From contig CAVWCU010000001.1 in NCBI GenBank assembly GCA_963753585.1, forward strand, positions 1,302,001 to 1,366,000: a DNA stretch of 64,000 nt, in the 5' to 3' direction. Within the stretch, counting starts at the first letter, position 1, and each line of letters starts with the position of its first letter. Origin of the DNA: VRUE01 sp963753585. GTDB lineage: Bacteria; Actinomycetota; Thermoleophilia; Solirubrobacterales; 70-9. This document shows, one piece after another, positions 7,476 through 16,259 of the stretch. The position numbers were made by a program, and so were the translations under genes. The notes under the pieces are model-generated. The model was not told the origin of the DNA and did not search any database. It saw nothing but the letters and a program-made list of their open reading frames with translations.

Positions 7476-8594
7476 TCACTGCGCGGCCCTCTCATTGCGG
7501 ATCTCGCCGCCGTGGGTGATGCAGGCGGCGGCGACGATGTCGTCCTCGAAGTCGAGCGTCAGCTCCCCCTCCTCGCCGACGAGCAGGCCGAGCAGGTTCT
7601 CCAGGTTCTTGGCGTAGAGCTGGGACGCCGGCCTGGGCATCTCGCTGGCGAGGTTGCGCGGGCCGATCACCTTGACGCCGTTCTCGACGACGGTCTGCCC
7701 CGCCTCGGTCAGCTCACAGTTGCCGCCGGTCTCCGCAGCGAGGTCGACGATCACCGAGCCTGGTTGCATGCCGCGCACCGCCTCGGCGGTGATCAGCAGC
7801 GGCGCCGGGCGGCCGGGGATCGCGGCGGTGGTGACGATCACGTCCTGTTTGGCGGCGTTCTCGCCGAGCGCGTCGCGCACCTGCGCGTTCTCCTCGTCGG
7901 TGAGCGGGCGGGCGTAGCCACCCTCGCCCTCCGCGTCGGGGATGAAGTCCAGTTCGAGCGGGCGGCCGCCGAGCGAAGCGATCTGCTCCCAGGCAGCGCG
8001 GCGGATGTCGAAGCCGGTGACGATCGCGCCGAGGCGCTTGGCCGTGGCGACGGCCTGCAGGCCCGCGACGCCAGCGCCGAGGACAAGCACCTTGGCCGGC
8101 GGGACCGTGCCGGCGGCGGTGGTCATCATGCCGAAGAAGCGGCCCGACTCGCGGGCGGAGATCAGGGTCGCGGCGTAGCCGGCGGCGGCGGCCTGCGAGG
8201 AAAGGGCGTCCATCGCCTGGGCGCGCGTGGTGCGCGGGATCGCCTCCATCGCGAAGCTGGTGACGCCGGCCCCGGCCAGGGCGTTGTTGGTCTCGGCCGC
8301 CGTCCACGGCGAGAGGTGGCCGATCAGAAGCTGGCTGGAGTTGAGGCGACCGATCTCGGCGGCGGAAGGGGCGGCGACGCGAAGGACCACGTCGGCGCCC
8401 CACGTAACCTCGCCCTCTACGACATCGGCCCCAGCCTCGGCGTACTGGGAATCAGGATGGCCGGCTGCGTCGCCGGCGCCGCTCTCAACCAGCACCTCCA
8501 CCTTCTCCTTCGAGGCGAGGGACTTGACGACGTCAGGGACGAGCGCGACCCGGCGCTCCCCCTCGGCGGTCTCTTTCGGTACTCCGATCTTCAT
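7476..8594 (-). CDS. pntAA: NAD(P) transhydrogenase subunit alpha part 1 PntAA (NAD-binding)
   Basis: Peripheral domain I of transhydrogenase, which binds NAD(H) on the cytoplasmic face. The 372 aa start MKIGVPKETAEGERRVAL, typical of the AlaDH/PntA family, followed by PRTTRAQAMDALSSQA (about residues 125-140), the Rossmann loop VLVLGAGVAGLQAVATAKRLGA (about 168-188; family RQE-like loop nearby), FDIRRAAWEQIASLGG, the mobile-loop region and GSVIVDLAAETGGNCELT. First gene of the pntAA-pntAB-pntB operon. The start is unambiguous because the N-terminal motif begins at residue 2. Confidence 0.95.
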   Translation of the reverse strand: MKIGVPKETAEGERRVALVPDVVKSLASKEKVEVLVESGAGDAAGHPDSQYAEAGADVVEGEVTWGADVVLRVAAPSAAEIGRLNSSQLLIGHLSPWTAAETNNALAGAGVTSFAMEAIPRTTRAQAMDALSSQAAAAGYAATLISARESGRFFGMMTTAAGTVPPAKVLVLGAGVAGLQAVATAKRLGAIVTGFDIRRAAWEQIASLGGRPLELDFIPDAEGEGGYARPLTDEENAQVRDALGENAAKQDVIVTTAAIPGRPAPLLITAEAVRGMQPGSVIVDLAAETGGNCELTEAGQTVVENGVKVIGPRNLASEMPRPASQLYAKNLENLLGLLVGEEGELTLDFEDDIVAAACITHGGEIRNERAAQ

Positions 8595-8612
8595 ACGACG
8601 CGGCGGGGGAGA

Positions 8613-9659
8613 CTACGCGATCAGCGCTGCGAGGCGCTGCAAAGTATGCAGCTGCTCGCTGCGCTCGGCGTGGACCGGGGAGACGATGAGGCGGTCGATG
8701 CCAGCACCTCGGAAGCGCTCGACCCGCTCGGCGACCTCGGCCTCGGTGCCGACCAGCGAGGTCGCCTCGACGACCTCGTCGGGAACGGCCTCGAAGGCAC
8801 CAGCGCGGTCGCCGTCCTGGAAGCGCTGCTGGACCTCGTCGGCGACGTCGCCGAAGCCGAAGCGGTGGGCGAGGTCGACGTAGAAGTTGGTCTTGCGGCT
8901 GCCCATGCCGCCGAAGTAGAGGACGAGGCCGGCCTTGACGACCGCCTTCGCCGCCTCGAGGTTGCCGTCGATCGCGACCTGCAGCGACGGGGAGACCTCG
9001 AGGTCGGAGCGCTGGCGGCCGCCCTTGGCGAAGCCGGCCTCCAGGTGCTCGCCCCAGGTCTCCTGGAAGGCCTCGACGCTGAAGAAGATCGGGATCCAGC
9101 CGTCGGCGACCTCAGCCGCCAGCTCGACCGATTTACGCCCGATCGCGCCGACGAAGACCGGGATCCGGTTGCGCTCGGGGTGGAAGTTGAGCTTCAGCGC
9201 CTTTCCCTCGCCACCGGGTAGAGGCAGCTGGTAGTGCTCGCCCTGGTGATCCACCGGCCCTTCGCGGGCGACGATCTCGCGCACCACTTCGATGTACTCA
9301 CGGGTGCGCCCCCAGGGCTTGGCGTAGGGGACGCCGTACCAGCCTTCGGAGACCTGCGGGCCGGAGGGGCCGAAGCCGAACATGAAGCGGCCCCCGGAGA
9401 GCTTGTCGATCGTCGCCCCGGCCATCGCCGCCGCAGCGGGGGGACGGGCCGGGACCTGCAGAATCGCGGCGCCGAGGTTGATCTTCTCGGTCTGCCCCGC
9501 CAGCCAGGCCAGCACGCTGACCACGTCGGAGCCGTAGGACTCCGCCGCCCAAACCGACTCGTAGCCAGCCGCCTCGGCGGCGTGCACCACCTCGAGGGCG
9601 TCCTCGCCCGCAGGGCCGATGCCCCAGTAACCGAGGTTGAGTCCCAGCTTCAACGCCAT
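8613..9659 (-). CDS. LLM class F420-dependent oxidoreductase
   Basis: Luciferase-like (LLM) TIM-barrel flavin/deazaflavin enzyme of 348 aa. Seen: LGLNLGYWG at the N-terminus, AAEAAGYESVWAAE and YGSDVVSVLAWLAGQT, KINLGAAILQVPARPP, LSGGRFMFGFGPSGPQV and the late motif RKSVELAAEVADGWIPI, all typical of F420-dependent members in actinobacteria (coenzyme assignment is by family, not proven). Substrate unknown. It lies 18 nt downstream of pntAA start on the same strand order but upstream in transcription, so pntAA could be read from its transcript. Divergent from the P-type ATPase gene (29 nt between starts). Confidence 0.88.
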   Translation of the reverse strand: MALKLGLNLGYWGIGPAGEDALEVVHAAEAAGYESVWAAESYGSDVVSVLAWLAGQTEKINLGAAILQVPARPPAAAAMAGATIDKLSGGRFMFGFGPSGPQVSEGWYGVPYAKPWGRTREYIEVVREIVAREGPVDHQGEHYQLPLPGGEGKALKLNFHPERNRIPVFVGAIGRKSVELAAEVADGWIPIFFSVEAFQETWGEHLEAGFAKGGRQRSDLEVSPSLQVAIDGNLEAAKAVVKAGLVLYFGGMGSRKTNFYVDLAHRFGFGDVADEVQQRFQDGDRAGAFEAVPDEVVEATSLVGTEAEVAERVERFRGAGIDRLIVSPVHAERSEQLHTLQRLAALIA

Positions 9660-9688
9660 CCGGCGCGCACCCTATTGAATAGACGGCG

Positions 9689-12115
9689 ATGACGGAAGCA
9701 GCGACCGAGCGGGGACTGTCCAGCGCGACCGCGGCTAAGCGGCTGCGCGAGCTCGGCCCGCCGTCCGAGACCTCCTCGCGATCGGTCTCGAGCATCGTCG
9801 CCGGCAACGTCTTCACGCTGTTCAACGCGATCATCGGCGGGTTCTTCGTCCTCATCCTCTCCCTGGGCCTTTTCGCCGACGCGGTCTTCGGCCTGATCGC
9901 GATCGTCAACTCCTACATCGGGATCCGCCAGGAGCTGAAGGCCAAGCGGACGCTGGACGAGCTGGCGGTTTTGGTCGCGCCCCACGCGAAGGTCCTCCGC
10001 GACGGCGCTGTCCAGAGCCTGCTGGCGGAGGAGGTCGTGCCCGGCGACGTCATCAGGATCGAGCCCGGCGACCAGCTCGTCGCCGACGGCGAGACGATCG
10101 AGAGCCGCGGGATGACGCTGGACGAGTCGCTGCTGACCGGCGAGGCCGACGGAGTGCGCAAGCAACCCGGCGACCGGGCGCTGTCGGGGTCCTTCTGCAT
10201 CTCCGGGTCGGGCTACTACTCAGTCGACGCCGTGCGGGAGGAGAGCTACGCGGGACAGCTGGCCGGCGAGGCTCGCGCCTTCCGTCATCCGCCCTCCCCT
10301 CTGCAGGACGAGGTGAACCGGGTGATCGTCGCCTGCACCTACGCGATGGTGCCGCTGGCACTGATCCTTCTCCTCGTTTTCCAGGTGCGCAGCATCGATC
10401 TGGTGGAGGCCGCCCAGACGGCCACCGCCGGCCTGGTGACCCTGATCCCCGAGGGGCTGGTGCTGCTGATGAGCGTCACCTTCGCCGTGGCCGCGGTACG
10501 GCTGGCCCGCAAGGACACGCTGGTGCAGCAGATGAGTGCGACCGAGAGCCTCGCCGCGGTCGACACGATCTGCGTCGACAAGACCGGCACGCTGACCGAC
10601 GGCGAGCTGCACCTGATCGGCGTCGAGGTGGCAGAGGGCCTGGAGCCGGCGGCCGCGCACGCCGCACTTGGGCGATTTGCCGCCAGCGCCGGCGACCGCA
10701 ACCGCACCCTGGAGGTGATCGGCGAACGATTCCCGGGCGAGGCGGGACAGGTTGCCGGCGAAGTGCCGTTCTCCTCGGAGTGGAAGTGGAGCGGGTTGCG
10801 GATCGGCTCCACCACGTACGTGCTCGGCGCCCCCGACGTGCTCGGCACGGCCGGGGCCCTTGCGCTTCCGCCCGGGCTCGCCCGCGTGCTCGAGCGGGAG
10901 ACCGCCGCGGGCCGGCGGGTCGTCGCCTTCGGCGAAGCCAGTGAGCCGCTGCCGGCGGACCCCTCGCAAGGGGCGCCGCGAATGGCACCCGTCGCCCTGA
11001 TCGTGCTGGAGGAGACGCTGCGGCCCGACGCGGCGGAAACGGTCGCTTTCATGCGCGAGGAGGACGTCGACCTGAAGCTGATCTCCGGCGACGCGCGAGC
11101 GACGGTGACCGCGGTCGCGGCGGCGGTCGGGGTGCCGGCGGACGCCGGCACGATCGAGGGCGACCAGCTGCCCGAGGATCCGCAGGAGCTCGCCGAGGCG
11201 GCACAGCGAAACACTGTCTTCTGCCGGATCAAGCCGGAGCAGAAGAAGGCCCTGGTCGGGGCGCTCGCTGCCTCCGGGCGCTACACCGCGATGATCGGCG
11301 ACGGGGTCAACGACGTGCCGGCGCTGAAGCAGGCCCGGCTGGCGGTGGCAATGGGCTCGGGAGCACAGGTGACCAAGGGGGTCGCCGACGTGGTCCTGCT
11401 CAAGGACGAGTTTGCGCGCCTACCGCAGGCGGTCGCCGAGGGTCGTCGCATCGCCCGCAACATCCACCGGCTCGGGCGGCTCTACCTGACCAAGTCCGTC
11501 TACGCCGCGGCGCTGATCCTGCTCGTCGCCATTCCCGGCTTCGCCTTTCCCTTCCTCCCCCGCCACCTCACCCTGGCCGTGTTCCTGACGATCGGCATCC
11601 CCTCCTTCGTGCTTGCCCTGGCGCCTTCCGACGGGCCGCTGTACCGGGGCCGGCTGCTGCGCGCGCTCGCCGCCTTCGCGGTGCCGGCGGGCCTGGCGAC
11701 GGCGCTCGGCTCGATCCTCTCCTTCTTCCTCGTCGACACCGTCTTCGGCGGCAGCCTCGAGGCCGGCCGCACCGCGGCGACGACGACGTTGATCGTGCTC
11801 GGCCTCAGCTTCGTGCTGCTGCTCGAGCGCGGTCCTGGCCGCGAGCACATCGCGATCCAGAGCTACATGCTCGCCCTCGTCGCGGGCCTGGGCGCTCTCT
11901 TTGCCGGAATCCTGGCGATCGGGCCGCTCAGGGACTTCTTCGAGATGAACCTGCTCAGCTCCGCCCAGTGGTTCCTGGCGCTGCTCTCGGCGGCAGTCGG
12001 ACTGACGATCGCCAGCGTGCTCTGGCGCCTGCCGCCGATCGAAAGGCTAGAAGTACCGGCCGAAACCCAAGGCAATCGGGGGTCCCTCCTCAGGAACTCC
12101 CGCGAAGCGGCCTGA
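9689..12115 (+). CDS. Cation-translocating P-type ATPase (CtpE-like)
   Basis: Membrane pump of 808 aa. Ordered landmarks: actuator motif LLTGEADGVRKQPGD (about residue 150), membrane helix with PEGLVLLMSV (about 255), phosphorylation site VDKTGTLTDGEL (about 296; the Asp is phosphorylated), nucleotide domain, GDGVNDVPALKQA hinge (about 540), then about six C-terminal helices. No N-terminal metal-binding domain, and the PEGL helix lacks the CPC of copper pumps; this resembles mycobacterial CtpE, a calcium-type ATPase, so Ca2+ or another divalent ion is the best guess. Odd: the last 18 or so codons (ETQGNRGSLLRNSREAA) and the stop lie inside the long palindrome at 12066-12139. Confidence 0.88.
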   Translation: MTEAATERGLSSATAAKRLRELGPPSETSSRSVSSIVAGNVFTLFNAIIGGFFVLILSLGLFADAVFGLIAIVNSYIGIRQELKAKRTLDELAVLVAPHAKVLRDGAVQSLLAEEVVPGDVIRIEPGDQLVADGETIESRGMTLDESLLTGEADGVRKQPGDRALSGSFCISGSGYYSVDAVREESYAGQLAGEARAFRHPPSPLQDEVNRVIVACTYAMVPLALILLLVFQVRSIDLVEAAQTATAGLVTLIPEGLVLLMSVTFAVAAVRLARKDTLVQQMSATESLAAVDTICVDKTGTLTDGELHLIGVEVAEGLEPAAAHAALGRFAASAGDRNRTLEVIGERFPGEAGQVAGEVPFSSEWKWSGLRIGSTTYVLGAPDVLGTAGALALPPGLARVLERETAAGRRVVAFGEASEPLPADPSQGAPRMAPVALIVLEETLRPDAAETVAFMREEDVDLKLISGDARATVTAVAAAVGVPADAGTIEGDQLPEDPQELAEAAQRNTVFCRIKPEQKKALVGALAASGRYTAMIGDGVNDVPALKQARLAVAMGSGAQVTKGVADVVLLKDEFARLPQAVAEGRRIARNIHRLGRLYLTKSVYAAALILLVAIPGFAFPFLPRHLTLAVFLTIGIPSFVLALAPSDGPLYRGRLLRALAAFAVPAGLATALGSILSFFLVDTVFGGSLEAGRTAATTTLIVLGLSFVLLLERGPGREHIAIQSYMLALVAGLGALFAGILAIGPLRDFFEMNLLSSAQWFLALLSAAVGLTIASVLWRLPPIERLEVPAETQGNRGSLLRNSREAA

Positions 12116-12139
12116 GGAGGGACCCCCGATTGCCTTGGG
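12066..12139. repeat. Perfect 29-bp hairpin repeat, family 2 (copy 1)
   Basis: Left arm 12066-12094 and right arm 12111-12139 are exact reverse complements (29 bp) around a 16-nt loop (12095-12110). The loop and the 15 inner base pairs match the repeat at 32427-32492 in opposite orientation, while the outer 14 pairs are unrelated to that copy but still perfectly paired. The stop codon of the ATPase gene (12113-12115) lies in the right arm. No U-tract follows. The next gene starts 27 nt later. Confidence 0.9.
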
Positions 12140-12165
12140 GGCCTGCGGATACGCTTCAGATCGCC

Positions 12166-13434
12166 ATGGAGACGCTGACTGAGGAGGTTGCCGGCTACGA
12201 GTCGAAGATTCCGGCCGAGTTCCGGTACTGGGAGCGGGTCGGGAAGACAAAGTTCCAGCGGGGCCGGGCGCTGGTGCGTCACCTCACCCGCTTCGACGTC
12301 CAGCCCGACGACGAGTACGTACGTAGCTTCGCCGAGTCCTACTACGAGGCCGACCCGGTCTGCGAGCGCTTCGTCGGCGACGTCTACGACCAGCTCGGCC
12401 AGGCCGCCGGGCGGCGGATGCTGGACCAGGCACTCGAGCACGGCATCGACTCCGTCGAGGACGCTCCGGACTCGATGCGCGAGCTCTTCGCCGAGTTCGA
12501 GCAGGACCCGGAGTGGCTCGACTGGGACCAGGTCGAGCTCGGAGCCAAGGTCTTCCGCCGCTGGGGTACCGCGATCTTCAGCTTCGCGACGACGAGCACC
12601 CTGGAGATGTACTCGGAGAGCTCGATCGCGAAGCCGCTCTCGCTGACCGGCGGCTACACGGGCGAGCGTGCCCACAAGCGCCAGCTCGAGACCGTCCGCT
12701 TCTGGATCGACGTCTCCGACCCGGGTGGGCTGCGACCGGGCCGACGCGGGCGAGCGACGGCGATGCGGGTGCGGGTGATGCACGTCTTCATCCGCCGCCG
12801 CCTCGTCAAGCACCCCGAATGGGACCTCCCGGCCTGGGGCGTGCCGATCAGCGTCGCCGACGCGACCCTGACGCTGATGGGCGGCAGCGTCGTGCCGGGG
12901 CTCGCCCTCTGGAGTCTCGGCCACCAGACAACGATCCGCGAGATCGAGGCGACGATGCACTTCTGGCGCTACGTCGGCCACCTGCTCGGCGTGCAGCCGG
13001 CTTGGTACCCAGCCGATTTCAAGCAGGGCGTGCAGCTGATGTACGCGGCGATCGTCAAGCGCGCCTACACCGCCGGGACCGACGGAGAGGAGCTGGTCGA
13101 GTCCTACTTGCCCGCCTTTGCGCCGAAGCCGGGAAGCTCTCGGACGAAGCGCCTGCGCGACGAGCTCAACTACCGCGTCCAGGTCGGCTACACCCGCTAC
13201 TGGTCGGCACCCGGCACCTACCGGCGCCACAGGATGCCCGCACCATGGCCCTGGGCGCTACACCCTCTCCTCCAGCTGCCGGTGATCGGCACCTTGGAGA
13301 CCGCCCGCCGGCTCGTCCCGCCCCTGGGCGACATCGCCGACCGCTACCAGCGTTGGCGTCGCGAGACCTGGTACCGCAACGAGACGGGTGGAGCCAAGGC
13401 GGAGTTCAAACCGGTGGAGGAGTTCAGAAGGTAA
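12166..13434 (+). CDS. MpaB/Lcp-family oxygenase (DUF2236)
   Basis: Oxygenase-like protein of 422 aa in the MpaB/rubber-oxygenase family (haem-b proteins in characterised latex-clearing members). Seen: central helical core with FSFATTSTLEMYSES, LTGGYTGERAHKRQLET, VRVMHVFIRRRL, then WGVPISVADATLTL and EATMHFWRYVGHLLGV, the usual signature order of this family; the conserved Arg/His set around RVRVMHVFIRR is present. The start ATG 12166 (METLTEEV) follows the palindromic repeat; the reading frame is open upstream but that part is antisense to repeat DNA. Substrate unknown. No neighbour suggests rubber or terpenoid degradation directly. Confidence 0.83.
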   Translation: METLTEEVAGYESKIPAEFRYWERVGKTKFQRGRALVRHLTRFDVQPDDEYVRSFAESYYEADPVCERFVGDVYDQLGQAAGRRMLDQALEHGIDSVEDAPDSMRELFAEFEQDPEWLDWDQVELGAKVFRRWGTAIFSFATTSTLEMYSESSIAKPLSLTGGYTGERAHKRQLETVRFWIDVSDPGGLRPGRRGRATAMRVRVMHVFIRRRLVKHPEWDLPAWGVPISVADATLTLMGGSVVPGLALWSLGHQTTIREIEATMHFWRYVGHLLGVQPAWYPADFKQGVQLMYAAIVKRAYTAGTDGEELVESYLPAFAPKPGSSRTKRLRDELNYRVQVGYTRYWSAPGTYRRHRMPAPWPWALHPLLQLPVIGTLETARRLVPPLGDIADRYQRWRRETWYRNETGGAKAEFKPVEEFRR

Positions 13435-13438
13435 CCGG

Positions 13439-13894
13439 TCAGGTCGCCGGCGGCAGCACGAACTGCGTGACGATCATGTTGGCGGCGAGGCGCGGCTCGG
13501 AGCCCTCGCGCATCCGCTCGATCTTGACCTCGATCACGACGGTGCTCTTGCCGACGTGGAGCGGGGAGGCGACGGCGACGATCTCGTCGTCCAGCAGGCC
13601 TGCGGTGAAGACGTTGAGCTTCAGCTCGATCGTGGTGAAGTTGTGGCGCGGAGGGATGTTGCGGAAGGTGGCCCAGGCGGCGACGGTGTCGCCGAGCGCG
13701 GTCCAGACCCCGCCATGGACGTAGCCGCCGGGGTGCAGGTGGCGCTTGTCGACGACGATGCGGCCCCTGGCAAAGGAGTCCTCGATCTCCAGCGGCTCGA
13801 TCCCGAGGTCACCGGGGAAGCTCTCGGGCAGGAACTTGCGCACGTGCTCGGGTTCGAGCGCCGGATTCGCGCTGGCAGCTGGGCTATCGCTCAT
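13439..13894 (-). CDS. PaaI-type hotdog thioesterase
   Basis: Hotdog-fold acyl-CoA thioesterase of 151 aa. The family block is clear: KRHLHPGGYVHGGVWTALGDTVAAWA (about residues 50-75, with the HGG turn and the helix carrying the catalytic acid Asp), TIELKLNVFTAGLLDDEIVA and KSTVVIEVKI. ATG 13894 overlaps the stop of the FMO gene by 4 nt (ATGA), so it is last in the thiolase-crotonase-FMO-thioesterase run and is convergent with the MpaB gene (5 nt between stops). It probably releases a CoA intermediate of that small pathway; substrate unknown. Confidence 0.87.
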   Translation of the reverse strand: MSDSPAASANPALEPEHVRKFLPESFPGDLGIEPLEIEDSFARGRIVVDKRHLHPGGYVHGGVWTALGDTVAAWATFRNIPPRHNFTTIELKLNVFTAGLLDDEIVAVASPLHVGKSTVVIEVKIERMREGSEPRLAANMIVTQFVLPPAT

Positions 13895-15345
13895 CGGGCG
13901 AGAGAGTATGCACCGGGAGCGAGCTCTGCGGTGCGCCGCCGGTACGTGCTCCACAGCCAGGGCCAGTTGTTCGGGTCGTTGCCGTTCTCGTCGACGTACC
14001 AGTTGGTGCAGCCGCTGTGCCAGACCGTCTCCTCGAGAGCGGCGCGGAGCTCGCGGTCGAAGCTCGCGGCCGCCTCGCGGCGCACCTCGATCCGGCTCGC
14101 TTCGGCGCGGTCCATCTCGCGCAGGGCGGCAATCGAGTGTCGAACCCCGCACTCGAGCGTGTGGATCACCGAGCCGGTGCCGCCGTTGGTGTTCGGCCCG
14201 TAGAGCAGGAACATGTTCGGGAAGCCGGGGACGCTGAGGCCGAGATAGGCATGCGCGGCCTCCCCCCACTCCTCGGCCAGACGGCGGCCGTCGCGGCCGG
14301 CAACCTCCATCGGCGCGACGAAGCCGTGGGTGGCGAAGCCGGTGGCGAGGATGAGCACGTCGGCGGACCGCTCGACCCCGGTGGCGTCGCGAACCCCGGT
14401 CGGCGTCACCGTCTCGATCCGCTCCGTGACCAGCTCCACGTTGGGCTCGGTCAGGGTCGGGTACCACTCGTCGGTGATCATCACCCGCTTGCAGCCGAAC
14501 TCGTCGGCGGGGGTCACCTTGCGACGCAGCTCGGGGTCTGAGATCGCGGCCTCGATCTGGCGTCGGCCGATCGCGCGCAGGGCCGGCAGCAACCAGCGCT
14601 GCCGGGTCATCGCCGCGGCGCCGATCTCGTTGAAGGCGAAGTTCACGGCGCGATCGAGCCGCCGCACCGGTGGGACGCGCCTGAACAGCGTGTGCGCCCA
14701 GTCGGAATAGGCGTAGTCGTTGCGCGGGACGGTCCAGCCAGCGGTGCGCTGGTAGACGTCGAGCCTCTCGAGCGCCGGCTGGATCGCCGGGCCGACCTGG
14801 ATCGCGCTGCAGCCGGTGCCGATCATCGCCACCCGCTTGCCGGTGAGGTCGACGTCGTGACGCCACTCGGCAGTGTGAAACGACGGACCCTCGAAGCTCT
14901 CCAGGCCGGGAATCGGCGGCGTCTGCGGAACCGAGAGCTGGCCGCATGCGGTGAGCAGCACCTCGGCTTCGTGCGGGCCGGCGCTGGTCTCGAGCCGCCA
15001 CCGGCCGCGCTCCTCGTCCCAGCGGGCGCTCTTCACCTCGGTCCCGGTGCGGACCTTGTCCAGCACCCCGAAGCGGCGAGCCACCCCCTCCAGGTAGGCC
15101 TGGATCTCGGCCTGCCCCGCGTAGCGGCGCGACCACCGGTTCGGCGCGAAGGAGAACTCGTAGAGGTGGGAGGGAACGTCGCAGGCGGCGCCGGGGTAGG
15201 TGTTGTGGTGCCAGACGCCACCGACCCGCTCGGCCTTCTCGAACACCGTGACGTCCTCATAGCCCTCGCGGCGCAGCATCGTCGCCGCCCCGACGCCGCC
15301 GAAGCCGCCGCCGACGACGGCTATCGAACGCGCGGCCCTACTCAA
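13891..15345 (-). CDS. Flavin-containing monooxygenase, Baeyer-Villiger type
   Basis: FAD/NADPH monooxygenase of 484 aa. Seen: first Rossmann loop VVGGGFGGVGAATML near residue 10, YPGAACDVPSHLYEFSF, the BVMO fingerprint FEGPSFHTAEW (F-x-G-x3-H-x3-W) around residue 160, second loop MIGTGCSAIQ about 185, and ILATGFATHGF. These together indicate a Baeyer-Villiger or related ketone monooxygenase. I choose TTG 15345 as start, 8 nt inside the end of the upstream crotonase gene: it puts the FAD loop at the N-terminus, whereas a longer frame adds a low-complexity Ser/Ala/Arg segment antisense in style. Coupled to the crotonase upstream and the thioesterase downstream. Confidence 0.85.
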   Translation of the reverse strand: MSRAARSIAVVGGGFGGVGAATMLRREGYEDVTVFEKAERVGGVWHHNTYPGAACDVPSHLYEFSFAPNRWSRRYAGQAEIQAYLEGVARRFGVLDKVRTGTEVKSARWDEERGRWRLETSAGPHEAEVLLTACGQLSVPQTPPIPGLESFEGPSFHTAEWRHDVDLTGKRVAMIGTGCSAIQVGPAIQPALERLDVYQRTAGWTVPRNDYAYSDWAHTLFRRVPPVRRLDRAVNFAFNEIGAAAMTRQRWLLPALRAIGRRQIEAAISDPELRRKVTPADEFGCKRVMITDEWYPTLTEPNVELVTERIETVTPTGVRDATGVERSADVLILATGFATHGFVAPMEVAGRDGRRLAEEWGEAAHAYLGLSVPGFPNMFLLYGPNTNGGTGSVIHTLECGVRHSIAALREMDRAEASRIEVRREAAASFDRELRAALEETVWHSGCTNWYVDENGNDPNNWPWLWSTYRRRTAELAPGAYSLAR

Positions 15346-16252
15346 CGCCGAAGCCCTGGAGCCCGAAGTCGCCGAAGGGCTCGTCGCGCTCGCGCACGGC
15401 CTCCTTGAAGCCCGCTTCGGCGGCTCGGCGGACGAAGCCGTGGCCCTCCTCGGTGTGGCGGGCAACCCCGTCGAAGAACGTTCCGAGCAACTGGGTCTGG
15501 TGCAGGCCCTGGGCGTAGAGGCTCTGGTTGACCAGCATCTTCATCATCACCAGCTGGTTGATCGGCATGCGGGCGACGCGTGCCAGCAGCGCCTCGAAGC
15601 GCTCGTCCAGCTCGCCGGCGGGGGCCGACTCGGTCGCCAAGCCCCACTCCACGGCCTGCTCGCCGGTGAGCGAATCGCCGGTGAGCAGCAGGCGCTTGGC
15701 CCGCATCGGGCCGACGCGGGCAGCCCAGAGCGCCGTCGTCGGCGACCCCCAGACCCGCGCCGGCGGGTAGCCGATCTTGGCGTCGTCGGCGATCACCAGC
15801 AGGTCTGAGCAGAGCGCCATGTCGGTGCCGCCGGCTACGCAGTAGCCGTGCACCTTGCAGAGCACCGGCTTCTCGGAGTGGAAGAGGCTCATGAAGCCGC
15901 GCACGTTGCGCCACATGAACTGGAAGTCGGTGACCGGGTCCCAGTTGGACTCCGGCGCATGGTTGGCGGCGATCGTCGCCGGGTCCAGAGGCGAGCCCGA
16001 CGGCGCCTCGACCCCGTCCAGCTCATTCATGTCCCCCTCGGCCGAGGCGACGAGGTCGTAGCCGCCGCAGAAGCCCGTGCCGCTGCCGGCCAGGGCAATC
16101 ACATTAACCTCGGGATCGAGATTCGCCCGCTCCACGCAGGCCGCGATCTCCGCGGGCATCCGCAGCGTGATCCCGTTCCCCCGCTCCGGCCGGTTCAGGG
16201 TGATGCGGGCGACCCGGTCGCTGCTCTCATACGTCAGCGTCTCGAGTCGCAT
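15338..16252 (-). CDS. Crotonase-family enzyme (enoyl-CoA hydratase/isomerase)
   Basis: Crotonase-fold protein of 304 aa. Seen: VARITLNRPERGNGIT, the first oxyanion-hole segment GSGTGFCGGYDL (about residue 58) and the second KVHGYCVAGGTDMALCSDLLV (about 130-150), then YPPARVWGSPTTALWAARVG. It carries a roughly 30-residue insert after GGYDL (ASAEGDMNELDGVEA) that longer actinobacterial members also have. Downstream of the thiolase by 7 nt and overlapping the FMO start by 8 nt, so it is the second gene of the run. Catalytic Glu of hydratases is not obvious (WGSPTT region), so isomerase or another crotonase reaction is possible. Confidence 0.82.
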   Translation of the reverse strand: MRLETLTYESSDRVARITLNRPERGNGITLRMPAEIAACVERANLDPEVNVIALAGSGTGFCGGYDLVASAEGDMNELDGVEAPSGSPLDPATIAANHAPESNWDPVTDFQFMWRNVRGFMSLFHSEKPVLCKVHGYCVAGGTDMALCSDLLVIADDAKIGYPPARVWGSPTTALWAARVGPMRAKRLLLTGDSLTGEQAVEWGLATESAPAGELDERFEALLARVARMPINQLVMMKMLVNQSLYAQGLHQTQLLGTFFDGVARHTEEGHGFVRRAAEAGFKEAVRERDEPFGDFGLQGFGVE

Positions 16253-16259
16253 GGCTATC

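Noticed and set aside
7272..9221. 649-codon plus-strand frame over pntAA and the LLM gene
   Set aside because: Spans two well-identified minus-strand genes and an intergenic hairpin; a shadow frame.
13891..15465. Longer FMO start at 15465
   Set aside because: The extra 40 residues are Ser/Ala/Arg low-complexity inside the crotonase gene and push the FAD loop away from the N-terminus.
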